From Geobacillus proteiniphilus (GTDB lineage: Bacteria > Bacillota > Bacilli > Bacillales > Anoxybacillaceae), in the NCBI RefSeq assembly GCF_001908025.1, contig NZ_MQMG01000044.1:1-33994 (forward strand): DNA of 33,994 bases, given 5' to 3'. Positions 1 through 7,376 of the stretch are shown here, piece after piece. The notes under the pieces were generated by a model. It saw only the letters and a program-made list of their open reading frames with translations, was not told where the DNA came from and did not search any database. The position numbers were made by a program, and so were the translations under genes. The stretch's first letter is position 1, and each line of letters starts with the position of its first letter.

Positions 1-1203
1 AACGTTGCAGCCAAAGCCGATGATCATCGGGATAAACGCCTTGCCGTTTAACCCGATCGCTTCCATCATCCGGTCCATCACCATCGCCACGCGCGCCATG
101 TACCCGGAGTCTTCGAGAAGCGAGATGAAAAAGAACAAAATGAAAATTTGCGGAACAAACACCAGAACCCCGCCGACCCCAGCGACAATCCCGTCCAAAA
201 CGAGTGCCTTGATAAACGGCGACGCCCCCGCCCAGTCGAGAAGACGGGACAGCCAATCAGTGAACGGCCCTGAGAAGAAAGCGTCAAGCTGATCGGCAAG
301 CGGCGTCCCAAGCCAGTTAAACGTGAGCATAAACACGAGATACATCAGCGCCAAAAAAATCGGCAGCCCGACATAACGGTTTGTCACAACCACATCGATT
401 TTTTCCGTCCATGTCAACGGTTTGTTCTCAAGCGCGATCGCCGCAACAGCGATCGCCTCACCGATCCAGCGGTCACGCGTCTCATAAATCTGTTCGGCGA
501 CCGAAGATCCGAGCTTCTGTTCCGCCTCTGCGCGGGCTTCTAGAAGCGGAGAAAGATCCAACCGCCCGCGCAAATAGGCGGCGATGCGCTCGTTTCCTTC
601 TAGAAATTGCAACGCCATCCAGCGCTTATCTCCCGGCATGTCATCGGGCAGTTGCTCAGCAATGCGACGGACTGCGCGTTCCACCTCAACGCCGTAATCA
701 ATAAAAATGCGGGAATGGTGTCCGTCTTTTGCCGACAAAATGGTGCGCGATAACTCCTTTGTCCCCTTTCCCGTTCGGGCGATGACCGGAACAACTGGGA
801 CGCCGAGATGGCGTGACAGCTTGGCGGCATCGATTTTGACGCCGCGTTTTTCAGCGACATCCACCATATTCAAAGCGATGATGAGCGGGCGGCCAAATTC
901 CAATAGCTGAACCGTCAAATGCAAGTTGCGCTTGAGTTGCGACGCATCAACGATATTGACGATTGCCGAGCATGGCTCGGTCAATAAGAAATCAGTCGCC
1001 ACTCCTTCATCACGGGACAGCGGCTGGAGCGAGTAAATGCCGGGCAAATCGACGACCGGCACACCGTGTTGGCGGAGCACTCCTACTTTCTTCTCAACCG
1101 TTACCCCGCTCCAGTTGCCAACATATTCATAAGAGCCGGTTAAACAATTAAACAATGACGTTTTTCCAGTGTTCGGATTGCCAAACAGCGCTACGTACGA
1201 CAT
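1..1203 (-). CDS. feoB: Ferrous iron transport protein B, C-terminus cut by window edge
   Basis: This is the GTP-gated Fe(II) permease of the inner membrane, partner of FeoA. The 401 visible codons begin with the G1 motif GNPNTGKTS near residue 8. G3 (DLPG) and G4 (NMVD) follow, then a helical linker. The first membrane segments include a VFVPQIFILFFF stretch and end at the conserved IGFGCNV sequence exactly at base 1. The remaining permease domain lies outside the window. The ATG at 1203 is set by a GAGGTGA ribosome site inside the end of feoA, and only 2 nt separate the two genes, so they are translationally linked. Identification is firm; only the 3' end is unseen. Confidence 0.95.
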   Translation of the reverse strand, partial: MSYVALFGNPNTGKTSLFNCLTGSYEYVGNWSGVTVEKKVGVLRQHGVPVVDLPGIYSLQPLSRDEGVATDFLLTEPCSAIVNIVDASQLKRNLHLTVQLLEFGRPLIIALNMVDVAEKRGVKIDAAKLSRHLGVPVVPVIARTGKGTKELSRTILSAKDGHHSRIFIDYGVEVERAVRRIAEQLPDDMPGDKRWMALQFLEGNERIAAYLRGRLDLSPLLEARAEAEQKLGSSVAEQIYETRDRWIGEAIAVAAIALENKPLTWTEKIDVVVTNRYVGLPIFLALMYLVFMLTFNWLGTPLADQLDAFFSGPFTDWLSRLLDWAGASPFIKALVLDGIVAGVGGVLVFVPQIFILFFFISLLEDSGYMARVAMVMDRMMEAIGLNGKAFIPMIIGFGCNV

Positions 1204-1205
1204 AT

Positions 1206-1427
1206 TTATTTCACCTCAATGGATGACGCCTCTTTGCGCCGTAAGCCGATGGCCTGCCCATCAACTTCGATCATCACCGGTCCGCCAAACGGCATCGCAG
1301 CTTTCAACCGCACCGTTTTCCCTTCTTTGACCCCTAGATGAAGGAGGCGCTGTTTCAGTGCCTCCTGCTCGACGGCCAAATGGACGACGACCGCTGCTTC
1401 TCCTTTATGCAAATCGGTCAGCACCAT
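1206..1427 (-). CDS. feoA: Ferrous iron transport protein A
   Basis: This is a 73-residue SH3-like FeoA protein. It is a cytosolic accessory that binds FeoB and supports Fe(II) uptake. The fold pattern is visible: a hydrophobic beta-rich chain with the LLHLGVKEGKTV segment and the GPVMIEVDGQAIGLRRKEA ending that are typical of the family. Length is normal. It is the first gene of feoAB, 2 nt before feoB. The 5' region holds three AATNATTCT repeats that resemble Fur target half-sites, which fits iron repression. Confidence 0.93.
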   Translation of the reverse strand: MVLTDLHKGEAAVVVHLAVEQEALKQRLLHLGVKEGKTVRLKAAMPFGGPVMIEVDGQAIGLRRKEASSIEVK

Positions 1428-1468
1428 CGTCTTTTCCCCCTATTTCCCTGTCTATTCTCATGTGTGTC

Positions 1469-1576
1469 AAGAATGATTCTTTTTCTCAATTCCTATCATA
1501 GCATAACCGAAGAAAAAGGAAGTGACTTTTTTCACAATCATTCTATATTGTCAACATTTTTTCAAAATTATTCTTC
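1469..1576. promoter_or_regulatory. Putative Fur-type operator repeats between feoA and the BASS gene
   Basis: Three copies of AATNATTCT occur at 1472-1480, 1536-1544 and 1566-1574. The first lies in a perfect 6-1-6 inverted repeat (AAGAATGATTCTT, 1469-1481). Aligned to the Bacillus Fur 7-1-7 box they match about 8-10 of 14 positions. A TATGAT hexamer reading toward feoA lies at 1495-1500, just upstream of the first repeat, but no clear -35 accompanies it. Fur control of feoAB is known in Bacillaceae; the assignment here is inference. Confidence 0.45.
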
Positions 1577-1583
1577 ATATTAG

Positions 1584-1611
1584 TTGAACTCTTCAAAAAA
1601 ATATATATAAT
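1584..1611 (+). promoter_or_regulatory. Sigma-A promoter of the BASS transporter
   Basis: TTGAAC at 1584-1589 and TATAAT at 1606-1611 are separated by 16 nt. They lie about 40 bp before the GTG start at 1654. The third Fur-like repeat (1566-1574) lies just upstream of the -35. Confidence 0.6.
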
Positions 1612-1653
1612 TTCTTGTATATCTTTCCCATCTTTGTTCAAGGAGTGAGTACA

Positions 1654-2613
1654 GTGAATACACTAGGAAGAATCAGCAACTTTGTCGGCAATACGTTTGC
1701 GATTTGGGTGCTTTTGTTCGGAGCGCTTGCTTTTTTCGCTCCCGGCGCGTTTACGTGGATCGCCCCGTATATTGTGCCGCTTTTAGGCATCGTGATGTTT
1801 GGCATGGGATTGACGCTGTCAGCGAACGATTTTAAAGAGGTGTTCAAGCGTCCGCTTGATGTGTTAATCGGCGTCGTTGCCCAGTTTCTCATCATGCCGC
1901 TTGTCGCGTTTTTGCTCGCTTATTTCTTGCCGGTTTCGCGTGAAGTGGCGCTTGGCATTATTTTAGTCGGCTGCTGTCCGGGCGGAACGGCGTCCAACGT
2001 CATGACGTATTTGGCGAAAGGAGATACGGCTCTGTCGGTCGCCGTCACGTCTGTTTCGACGATTTTAGCGCCGATTTTGACGCCGTCGCTCATTTTGCTT
2101 TTAGCGGGAAAATGGCTGTCGGTGTCCGCTGCCGCCTTGTTTTGGTCGATCGTTAAAGTCGTGCTGATTCCGATTGTTTTAGGGCTCATCGCCCAGGCGC
2201 TGTTCCAAAAGCAAGTAAAAGCGTGCATCCCGGCGCTGCCGCTCGTTTCGGTCATCGCCATTGTTGCCATCGTCGCCGCCGTCGTCGGGCAAAACCAAGC
2301 GGCCATTGCCAAAAGCGGGCTTCTGATTTTTCTTATTGTCGTTGTTCATAACGGATTGGGCTTGCTGCTTGGGTATTGGTTTGCCAAACTGTTTCGCCTG
2401 TCGCCGCCAAAACAAAAGGCGATTTCCATTGAAGTGGGCATGCAAAACTCTGGGCTTGGTGCGGCTTTAGCGACCGCCCATTTTTCGCCGCTCGCCGCCG
2501 TTCCAAGCGCTATTTTCAGCGTCTGGCACAATATTTCCGGCCCGATTGTCGCAACGTACTTCCGCAAACAAGCAGACCGCCAGACAACGGATGAACAAAC
2601 GATTTCCGCTTGA
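1654..2613 (+). CDS. Bile acid:sodium symporter (BASS) family transporter
   Basis: This is an integral membrane protein of about 319 residues with nine to ten hydrophobic segments. It belongs to the BASS fold (YocS/PanS-like), which moves organic anions with sodium. Family signatures seen are GCCPGGTASNV near residue 110 (substrate and sodium site) and EVGMQNSGLG in the second half-repeat. The GTG at 1654 is preferred because AGGAG at 1641-1645 lies 8 nt upstream; an in-frame ATG at 1615 has no ribosome site and falls on the promoter. The substrate cannot be read from sequence: pantoate, 2-keto acids and bile-acid-like anions are all known in the family. It is monocistronic with its own promoter and terminator. 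Confidence 0.85.
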   Translation: MNTLGRISNFVGNTFAIWVLLFGALAFFAPGAFTWIAPYIVPLLGIVMFGMGLTLSANDFKEVFKRPLDVLIGVVAQFLIMPLVAFLLAYFLPVSREVALGIILVGCCPGGTASNVMTYLAKGDTALSVAVTSVSTILAPILTPSLILLLAGKWLSVSAAALFWSIVKVVLIPIVLGLIAQALFQKQVKACIPALPLVSVIAIVAIVAAVVGQNQAAIAKSGLLIFLIVVVHNGLGLLLGYWFAKLFRLSPPKQKAISIEVGMQNSGLGAALATAHFSPLAAVPSAIFSVWHNISGPIVATYFRKQADRQTTDEQTISA

Positions 2614-2640
2614 CCTCTCTCACGCTTTGTTTAGCCGCAA

Positions 2641-2690
2641 AAAAGCTGTCTCCCGAAATGAAACGACCGTTTTTCGGAGACAGCTTTTCT
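2641..2690 (+). terminator. Rho-independent terminator of the BASS gene
   Basis: Arms 2641-2658 and 2671-2688 pair (AAAAGCTGTCTCC with GGAGACAGCTTTT, one extra C on the left). The 3' side ends in TTTTCTTCC. The hairpin begins about 27 nt after the stop codon. The A-rich left arm would also allow use on the other strand. Confidence 0.85.
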
Positions 2691-2774
2691 TCCTATTATC
2701 ACGCTGTTTTTCCGCTCTCGGACGATTAGGCGCTCTTTGGAAACAAAAAGCGGACATCCGCCCTCAATCTCATT

Positions 2775-3701
2775 TCACAGCGCCCCCTCAAACGGAAACA
2801 CCATCCTTCCCGCTAGTTCCGGGAAATCAATGAACGGATTGCGGTTGCCTTGGATGAAGAAAATCGCGCTGTTGCGATGATGCTCATACACCGTTGGCGG
2901 AAATTGTTCGTGCCAACGGACAAGGAGCGGAATATCGATTTTGCGCCGGAATGATTTCGCGATCGCCTTCGGGTAGCGAAGCAGAAAGTAAAGCATCGCC
3001 CTTGCCGCCGTCCCTTTGCCGTATTCCGGCTCGAAATAGCCGTTATGGACGACGCCGCAGCGGTTTTGGATTTGCTCGTCGGGATCTTCCGGATTGTAAA
3101 ACGGGAAATCCGCGTACGGAAAATTCGACCGCATCGTATTGCACTCCGGCTGACAAACGAATAAATGATGCAAATCGCCTTTCATCGGTTCGCGGGCGCC
3201 AAACCACGACTGCGGGACAACATGTTCCGCATTGAATTTCCATTGCTGCTCGATCGTGTTCACCCGCTCGTGCACATCGCCCCATCCATTTTTCGTCCTT
3301 CTCAACAGTTGACGAAACTCTTCATAACGCCGCTTCATCGTTTCCACATCTTGAACGATCAGTGTTCGTGGATCTTTCCGCTCGCCGGAATACAAGCTGC
3401 GCACCGTTCCGTCCGGGTGCAAGTCGACCCATGTGTACAAATACTCATCCTTGCTGAAAAAATACGGCAGCCGCCGCTTATGGGTGTGCGCCGCCAGTTC
3501 ATGATAGCGGACAAACAACATCAATCCGTCCCCTTCAAGCGGCAGATGGCGGTAATACCGTTCGCGCGCCCGCTCATCTTCTGCGGCCCGATAATACGCA
3601 TCCTCCACCGCGAGCCGCTCATTCAGCTGCTCGAGCCGTTCTTTCGGATCTTCCTCCCGCCATTGGCCGAGCTCCTCAAGCCGCCGTTCCGCCTCTCCCA
3701 T
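2775..3701 (-). CDS. Endonuclease I family nuclease, apparently cytoplasmic
   Basis: A 308-residue protein of the EndA/NucM/BsnI beta-beta-alpha metal nuclease family. The catalytic block FNAEHVVPQSWF followed by KGDLHHLFVC is clear near residues 157-186. The family pattern continues with CNTMRSNFPY and GKGTAARAMLYFLLRYP. The C-terminal RNSAIFFIQGNRNPFIDFP sequence is classic for the family. Secreted relatives such as Bacillus BsnA/YurI carry a signal peptide. Here the N-terminus is charged and Glu/Arg rich with no hydrophobic segment, so secretion by Sec is not expected. The start has AAAGGGGAA upstream. A cytosolic nuclease of this family would need some control, which is not evident here. 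Confidence 0.85.
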   Translation of the reverse strand: MGEAERRLEELGQWREEDPKERLEQLNERLAVEDAYYRAAEDERARERYYRHLPLEGDGLMLFVRYHELAAHTHKRRLPYFFSKDEYLYTWVDLHPDGTVRSLYSGERKDPRTLIVQDVETMKRRYEEFRQLLRRTKNGWGDVHERVNTIEQQWKFNAEHVVPQSWFGAREPMKGDLHHLFVCQPECNTMRSNFPYADFPFYNPEDPDEQIQNRCGVVHNGYFEPEYGKGTAARAMLYFLLRYPKAIAKSFRRKIDIPLLVRWHEQFPPTVYEHHRNSAIFFIQGNRNPFIDFPELAGRMVFPFEGAL

Positions 3702-3764
3702 CAGCGTTCCCCTTTCTTTTTTCTTTTAGTGTATCACGGAAGGCGAAAGAGGGCGATAACGGCG

Positions 3765-5270
3765 TTAATGCAAAAGAAACGATGTCGCGCCGAACAAAAC
3801 GGCGGCGATGCCGGCGGCGATCAACGACGGAATCAGCTTCGTTCGCGCGTATTCCATCACCGGCAAATCCAAAATGGTGCAAAGCGTCACCGTATTGTCG
3901 CTAAGCGGCGACGCGAACGCCCCGAATGTGCCGCTTGCAAACACAGCGCCGATGACCGGCAAAATATTCGCTCCTGACTGGCTCGCGAGCGTTACACCAA
4001 GCGGCATCAACATCCCCCACGTCCCCCATGACGAGCCGATGAAATAGGAAATGACGGCGCCAAGCAAAAACAAAATCGGAGCGACGAAAAACGGCGGAAT
4101 CCATTCTTTGACATGGCCCGTAATGTATTGCGAAAACCCTAAATCCTCCGCCACAGCCGACAGCGCCCAAATGAGCGCCAGCATTAAAATGACGGAAATC
4201 AGCTCATTGCCGCCTTTAACAAAATGAGTCAATAAATCGTTCAGCTTAAACTTTTGCCAAAGGAAAAAGGCCACTGTAATGATCACGGTAAACAACAGCG
4301 CCTCCAACATCGCACCGAGCGCATCGCTTTGCAAAAACGCCTGCCAAAACGTTCTTGCCCCCCGGCGGCCGTCCCACCAACTTAAAAACAACGTCAAGAC
4401 AAGCACGATCGAAAGCGGAACGATCAAATTCCACGGCTTGACCGGCGTTTCTTTTTGGTAAGCGCGCGGGCATGTCTGCATCGCGTCTCCTTCTTCCCCT
4501 TGCGCTTCATTGGGCTCATTGTCAGCCGGCCGCTGTTCTTCCGCCATTTCGAGCGCCAACCGCTCGTTCCAGCTTCGAATCGGCGCCTCTTTCCGCTTTT
4601 CGCTTACTGCCGCTTGTTTTTTGCGCGAATAGACAAAAAAACTGTAGTAGAGCCCAACCGCAATAATGGCATACGAGAAAAAGTTAAACGGAATGCTTCG
4701 GACGTACACGATGTACGGCTCCGCTCCGATGCCAGCCGTATCAAGCGCCTTATCGATGACCGACACCATATAGCCGACAAACGCGGTGGCAATTGGGATG
4801 AGCGCGACAACCGGGTTGGATGTCACCTCAATGGCAAAGCCGATTTGCTGGGACGACAGCCCAAGCCGTTTGCGCAGCGCCTTCATGATCGGCGCGACGG
4901 TGACGATGCGAAAATCGGGGTCGCTAAACGTCACCATCGTCGAAATCCACGTCAGCAGCATGGCGGTTTTGGCCGATTTCACTTTTTTGCTGACGAGATG
5001 GACGAACCCTTTGATTCCCCCGGTATATTTGATCATGCTGACAAGACCGGCGAACACATACAAGAAAATGATGATGCGAATGTTGTTCGTCTGCATCAAG
5101 TTATCGACGACGTAATGAAGCATCGTCCGCAGCCCGCCAAGCAACGACGGCGTCATGAAATAGCTGCCGACCAACAGCCCGACAAACAGTCCAGGGATCA
5201 CTTGCTTCGTCCAAATTGAAATCGGGATGACAACTAAAAATGGCAAGAGAGCTTTCCACGACGGTTCCAT
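3765..5270 (-). CDS. NhaC-type Na+/H+ antiporter
   Basis: This is a 501-residue multi-pass membrane protein resembling the NhaC branch of ion antiporters (Pfam Na_H_antiporter). Seen are an N-terminal hydrophobic pair, the FSDPDFRIVTVAPIM segment in the first repeat, and SSWGTWGMLMPLGVTL with ASPLSDNTVTLCTILD in the second repeat, the ion-path signatures. A charged cytosolic loop of about 60 residues (roughly 215-280) separates the two halves and makes the protein longer than many relatives. AAGGAG precedes the ATG at 5270. Exchange of sodium for protons is the family role; a metabolite antiport, as in MleN, remains possible. Confidence 0.75.
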   Translation of the reverse strand: MEPSWKALLPFLVVIPISIWTKQVIPGLFVGLLVGSYFMTPSLLGGLRTMLHYVVDNLMQTNNIRIIIFLYVFAGLVSMIKYTGGIKGFVHLVSKKVKSAKTAMLLTWISTMVTFSDPDFRIVTVAPIMKALRKRLGLSSQQIGFAIEVTSNPVVALIPIATAFVGYMVSVIDKALDTAGIGAEPYIVYVRSIPFNFFSYAIIAVGLYYSFFVYSRKKQAAVSEKRKEAPIRSWNERLALEMAEEQRPADNEPNEAQGEEGDAMQTCPRAYQKETPVKPWNLIVPLSIVLVLTLFLSWWDGRRGARTFWQAFLQSDALGAMLEALLFTVIITVAFFLWQKFKLNDLLTHFVKGGNELISVILMLALIWALSAVAEDLGFSQYITGHVKEWIPPFFVAPILFLLGAVISYFIGSSWGTWGMLMPLGVTLASQSGANILPVIGAVFASGTFGAFASPLSDNTVTLCTILDLPVMEYARTKLIPSLIAAGIAAVLFGATSFLLH

Positions 5271-5420
5271 TGGCCATTCACTCCTTTCTTTAAAAAGTAT
5301 GGCGATTGTTTCCCTTGTCTATGCAAACGGTCATTGATTTCCCCCAACAACAGGGAGACGAGTCCACACAAAAAGCGCGCCGCATGGTGGCACGCGCAAG
5401 CGAAACCGCTTTCCTGCCTA

Positions 5421-5456
5421 ATAAAAAAATAAAAAGCTGCCAATTAGACAGCTTTC
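5421..5456 (-). terminator. Terminator overlapping the metallophosphoesterase stop codon
   Basis: On the minus strand AAAGCTG (5455-5449) pairs with CAGCTTT (5439-5433) around a 9-nt loop. It is followed by TTATTTTTTTATT. The TAA stop lies in the loop, so the last codons form the left arm. Confidence 0.8.
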
Positions 5457-6292
5457 ACTGCTTCTCTTCGGGACGGCAGCGCCAACAAGTGGAGCGTCAC
5501 TTCCGGCTTCGAGCCGATTCGAATGTTCACCCCGGTTTGCCCAAGCCCTTCGTTGATATAAAACGGTTTCCCCTCCCATTCATGATAACCTTTGATCATG
5601 TTCCGCTCGGTGAGCGTTTTGCTCATTTTCGCCAAATGGTACGGCTTTGGCCAATGAATTTGCCCGCCGTGGAAATGGCCGGACAACAAGTAGTCAAAAT
5701 GATAGTCTTTCATATGCGGCACGATGTCCGGATCGTGCGTCAACACGAGGTTGATGCCGTCTTTCACGCCGGCGTATGCCTTTTTGATGTCGCTGCGCCC
5801 CGTGTAAAAGTCATCGATGCCGATGATATTGACGGTTTGACCGTTGACGGTGATCGTTTTCGTCTCGTTTTGCAAGACGACGCAGCCGTGCGCCTCAAGC
5901 GTCGCTTTCAAGCGCGCAAACGGTTCGCCTTGAAGCACGTAATCGTGGTTGCCAAACACCGCATACATGCCGTACGTCGGTTTCAATGCATTCAGCGCGC
6001 CCAAATACGGACTGAGCTTGGCGATGCTTTCCTCACGGTCCAAAAAGTCGCCCGTCAACGCGATCAAATCGATCGCTTCCTCTTTCAGCTTTTCGTATAA
6101 ATCGTCCGGGGTGATCGACAGTTTTTCAAGATGCAAATCCGATAGCTGCAAAATCCGAAGGGCTCCGTCTCCATCCTCTGAACGGCCGACTTGGACTTTA
6201 TGCAAAACCGCTTCATACGTGTTGCGGTGGGCTTTGCGAATGGCCAAAGCAAGCAATAACAAGATTGCAAGAAAAACAAAAAAGAATGTCAT
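5444..6292 (-). CDS. Membrane-anchored metallophosphoesterase (YkoQ/YkuE-like)
   Basis: This is a calcineurin-like phosphoesterase of about 282 residues with one N-terminal transmembrane helix (TFFFVFLAILLLLALAI). The metal-binding motifs appear in order: SDLHLE, GDFLDR, GNHD, LTHDPD and SGHFHGGQ. The ATG at 6292 is preferred since GGAGG lies 10 nt upstream; an in-frame ATG at 6319 has no ribosome site and is part of a TATAATG that looks like a -10 box. It follows a YkoP-like gene, the same pairing as ykoP-ykoQ of Bacillus subtilis. Relatives act on lipid or nucleotide phosphoesters at the membrane; the substrate is unknown. Confidence 0.85.
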   Translation of the reverse strand: MTFFFVFLAILLLLALAIRKAHRNTYEAVLHKVQVGRSEDGDGALRILQLSDLHLEKLSITPDDLYEKLKEEAIDLIALTGDFLDREESIAKLSPYLGALNALKPTYGMYAVFGNHDYVLQGEPFARLKATLEAHGCVVLQNETKTITVNGQTVNIIGIDDFYTGRSDIKKAYAGVKDGINLVLTHDPDIVPHMKDYHFDYLLSGHFHGGQIHWPKPYHLAKMSKTLTERNMIKGYHEWEGKPFYINEGLGQTGVNIRIGSKPEVTLHLLALPSRREAVKAV

Positions 6293-6352
6293 CGTCTTCT
6301 CTCCTCCCTCGATACCCATTATAGTGAAACGGAGGAGAGAAGAAAGAGGGAG

Positions 6353-6928
6353 TTAGTGGATGAGATGGCAGCCGTACAACGAAAACAATTTTTCCTTTGA
6401 CATCACCAAATATTTCGGCGGGCGGACAAGCGGCATGAGACGGTGTTGGGCCACTGTCATCATCGGCCAATGGGATGCCATTTTAAACCAACGATAAAAT
6501 GAATTGCCAATGTCAATGGCATCAAATCCGAGTCTCTCACAACCTTTGTTTAACATCGTCACGCCGATGATCCCTTTTATGCGGGAGGACTGTTTGTGAT
6601 GGTAAAGATGATGGGCAACATACGGCAAACCGGCTTTCACTTGTTCGAAAATATAACGTCCTTTTTGAATATCGCTTCGATACTGCATCAGTTCGCGAAG
6701 CAGACGAACATTATGAAGGTGAATTTTCAACAGCCAGTCATTGGCCGCGATCGTCGTTCCGTCCGAAAGGTGAATGGTTTCACCCTTGTATCGAAGCAAA
6801 CGGACGCGGAAAATGGAACGACAGCCGTTCTCTTTCCCACCAACATATTCGAGGCGGGAACATGCATAATAGAGCGGATCCATCAGTCCCCATACAGACA
6901 ACAGCCACTGCGTCGCTTTGCTTCTCAT
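6353..6928 (-). CDS. YkoP-like conserved protein
   Basis: This is a basic protein of 191 residues with no signal peptide and no clear transmembrane helix. Seen are an N-terminal SVWGLMDPLYYACSRLEYV segment, a short beta-like block (RVRLLRYKGETIHLSDGT) and a central helical part rich in His and Arg. The C-terminal half (RIKGIIGVTMLNKGCERLGFD) carries the most recognisable family pattern. It resembles YkoP of Bacillus subtilis, whose neighbour is also a metallophosphoesterase. The function of the family is not established. The ATG at 6928 is chosen over 6937 because AGGGAAGG sits 9 nt before it and abuts the other ATG. Sixty bases separate it from the phosphoesterase. Confidence 0.65.
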   Translation of the reverse strand: MRSKATQWLLSVWGLMDPLYYACSRLEYVGGKENGCRSIFRVRLLRYKGETIHLSDGTTIAANDWLLKIHLHNVRLLRELMQYRSDIQKGRYIFEQVKAGLPYVAHHLYHHKQSSRIKGIIGVTMLNKGCERLGFDAIDIGNSFYRWFKMASHWPMMTVAQHRLMPLVRPPKYLVMSKEKLFSLYGCHLIH

Positions 6929-6956
6929 TGGCGGCATCCTTCCCTGCTCGTTCTAT

Positions 6957-6997
6957 CCATTTACATTATGGAATCGATCGAGCGCCATTATAAATGG
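6957..6997. repeat. Inverted repeat upstream of the YkoP-like gene
   Basis: CCATTTA (6957-6963) and TAAATGG (6991-6997) pair, and the inner ATTATGG / CCATTA continues the stem with one bulge. Reading leftward it contains TATAAT (6992-6987), a possible -10 for the YkoP-like gene, though no good -35 is seen. It also abuts the IS remnant, so it may be part of its left end. Confidence 0.4.
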
Positions 6998-7039
6998 AGA
7001 AAAAAGGAGAAAAAATCGCTGCATAACCAGTCGGGAGAC

Positions 7040-7278
7040 GCGCGTACTGAGGTCCAGTTCCATTTCACCCCCTGCCCCAGGCTGTATCCCACCCGAACAC
7101 AAGCGGAGCTGATCAACCAAACGATCGGGTTTTTGCAGGAAGGGCTTCGTTTGCTGTCGTTGTAGGGCAGTCGAACCGTGGGACGCACGGGGATGGCTTG
7201 GTTCATAGCCTGCCGTTGGGCGGGTGTTCCCAAGAATCTCCCACCTCTAAGCGTTAGCGTAGGTGGGAGAGCGTTCAA
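7040..7278 (+). mobile_element. Remnant of an IS200/IS605-family (IS1341-type) element with omega-RNA-like right end
   Basis: From 7166 the sequence reads like the right end of tnpB-only IS605 elements of Geobacillus. It is a GC-rich folded stretch ending in a hairpin with arms CTCCCACCT (7238-7246) and AGGTGGGAG (7261-7269) and an inner CTAA-GCG-TTAG stem-loop. A short tail ending in TTCAA follows (7274-7278). In intact elements this region is the 3' part of the omega RNA that guides TnpB. Upstream only a short tnpB-like reading frame is left. No tnpA is present. The left boundary is uncertain; it could begin as early as about 6965. Confidence 0.7.
7068..7165 (+). pseudogene. tnpB: tnpB fragment, internally deleted
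   Basis: In the frame that stops at 7163-7165, the translation includes RLYPTRTQAELINQTIG, which matches the usual TnpB N-terminal pattern RLYPT-x-x-Q-x-x-L-I-x-x-T-x-G. It is followed after a dozen codons by a stop and then directly by the right-end RNA region. More than 330 codons of a normal TnpB, with the RuvC motifs, are missing. No start codon with a ribosome site is seen. It cannot make a working nuclease. Confidence 0.6.
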
Positions 7279-7329
7279 TAAACCACCAACTCTCTAGAAG
7301 AAAGACGGAAAGAACAACCCTGAACGGCA

Positions 7330-7376
7330 AACAAAACGCGCCTGCCTTCCCGGATCGCGAAAGCAGGCGCCGTTTA
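7330..7376 (-). terminator. Terminator of gmuR
   Basis: GCGCCTGC (7338-7345) pairs with GCAGGCGC (7363-7370), extended by AAAC/GTTT. On the minus strand it is followed by GTTTTGTTTG. It lies at the gmuR stop codon. Confidence 0.8.

Noticed and set aside
4455-5219. Long plus-strand open frame of 254 codons
   Set aside because: It is the mirror of the NhaC-type gene, has no ribosome site and shows no family motif; its Arg/His-rich translation is typical of an antisense GC-rich frame.
5306-6100. Plus-strand open frame of 264 codons
   Set aside because: It lies opposite the metallophosphoesterase, whose motifs are complete, and it begins without a Shine-Dalgarno site.
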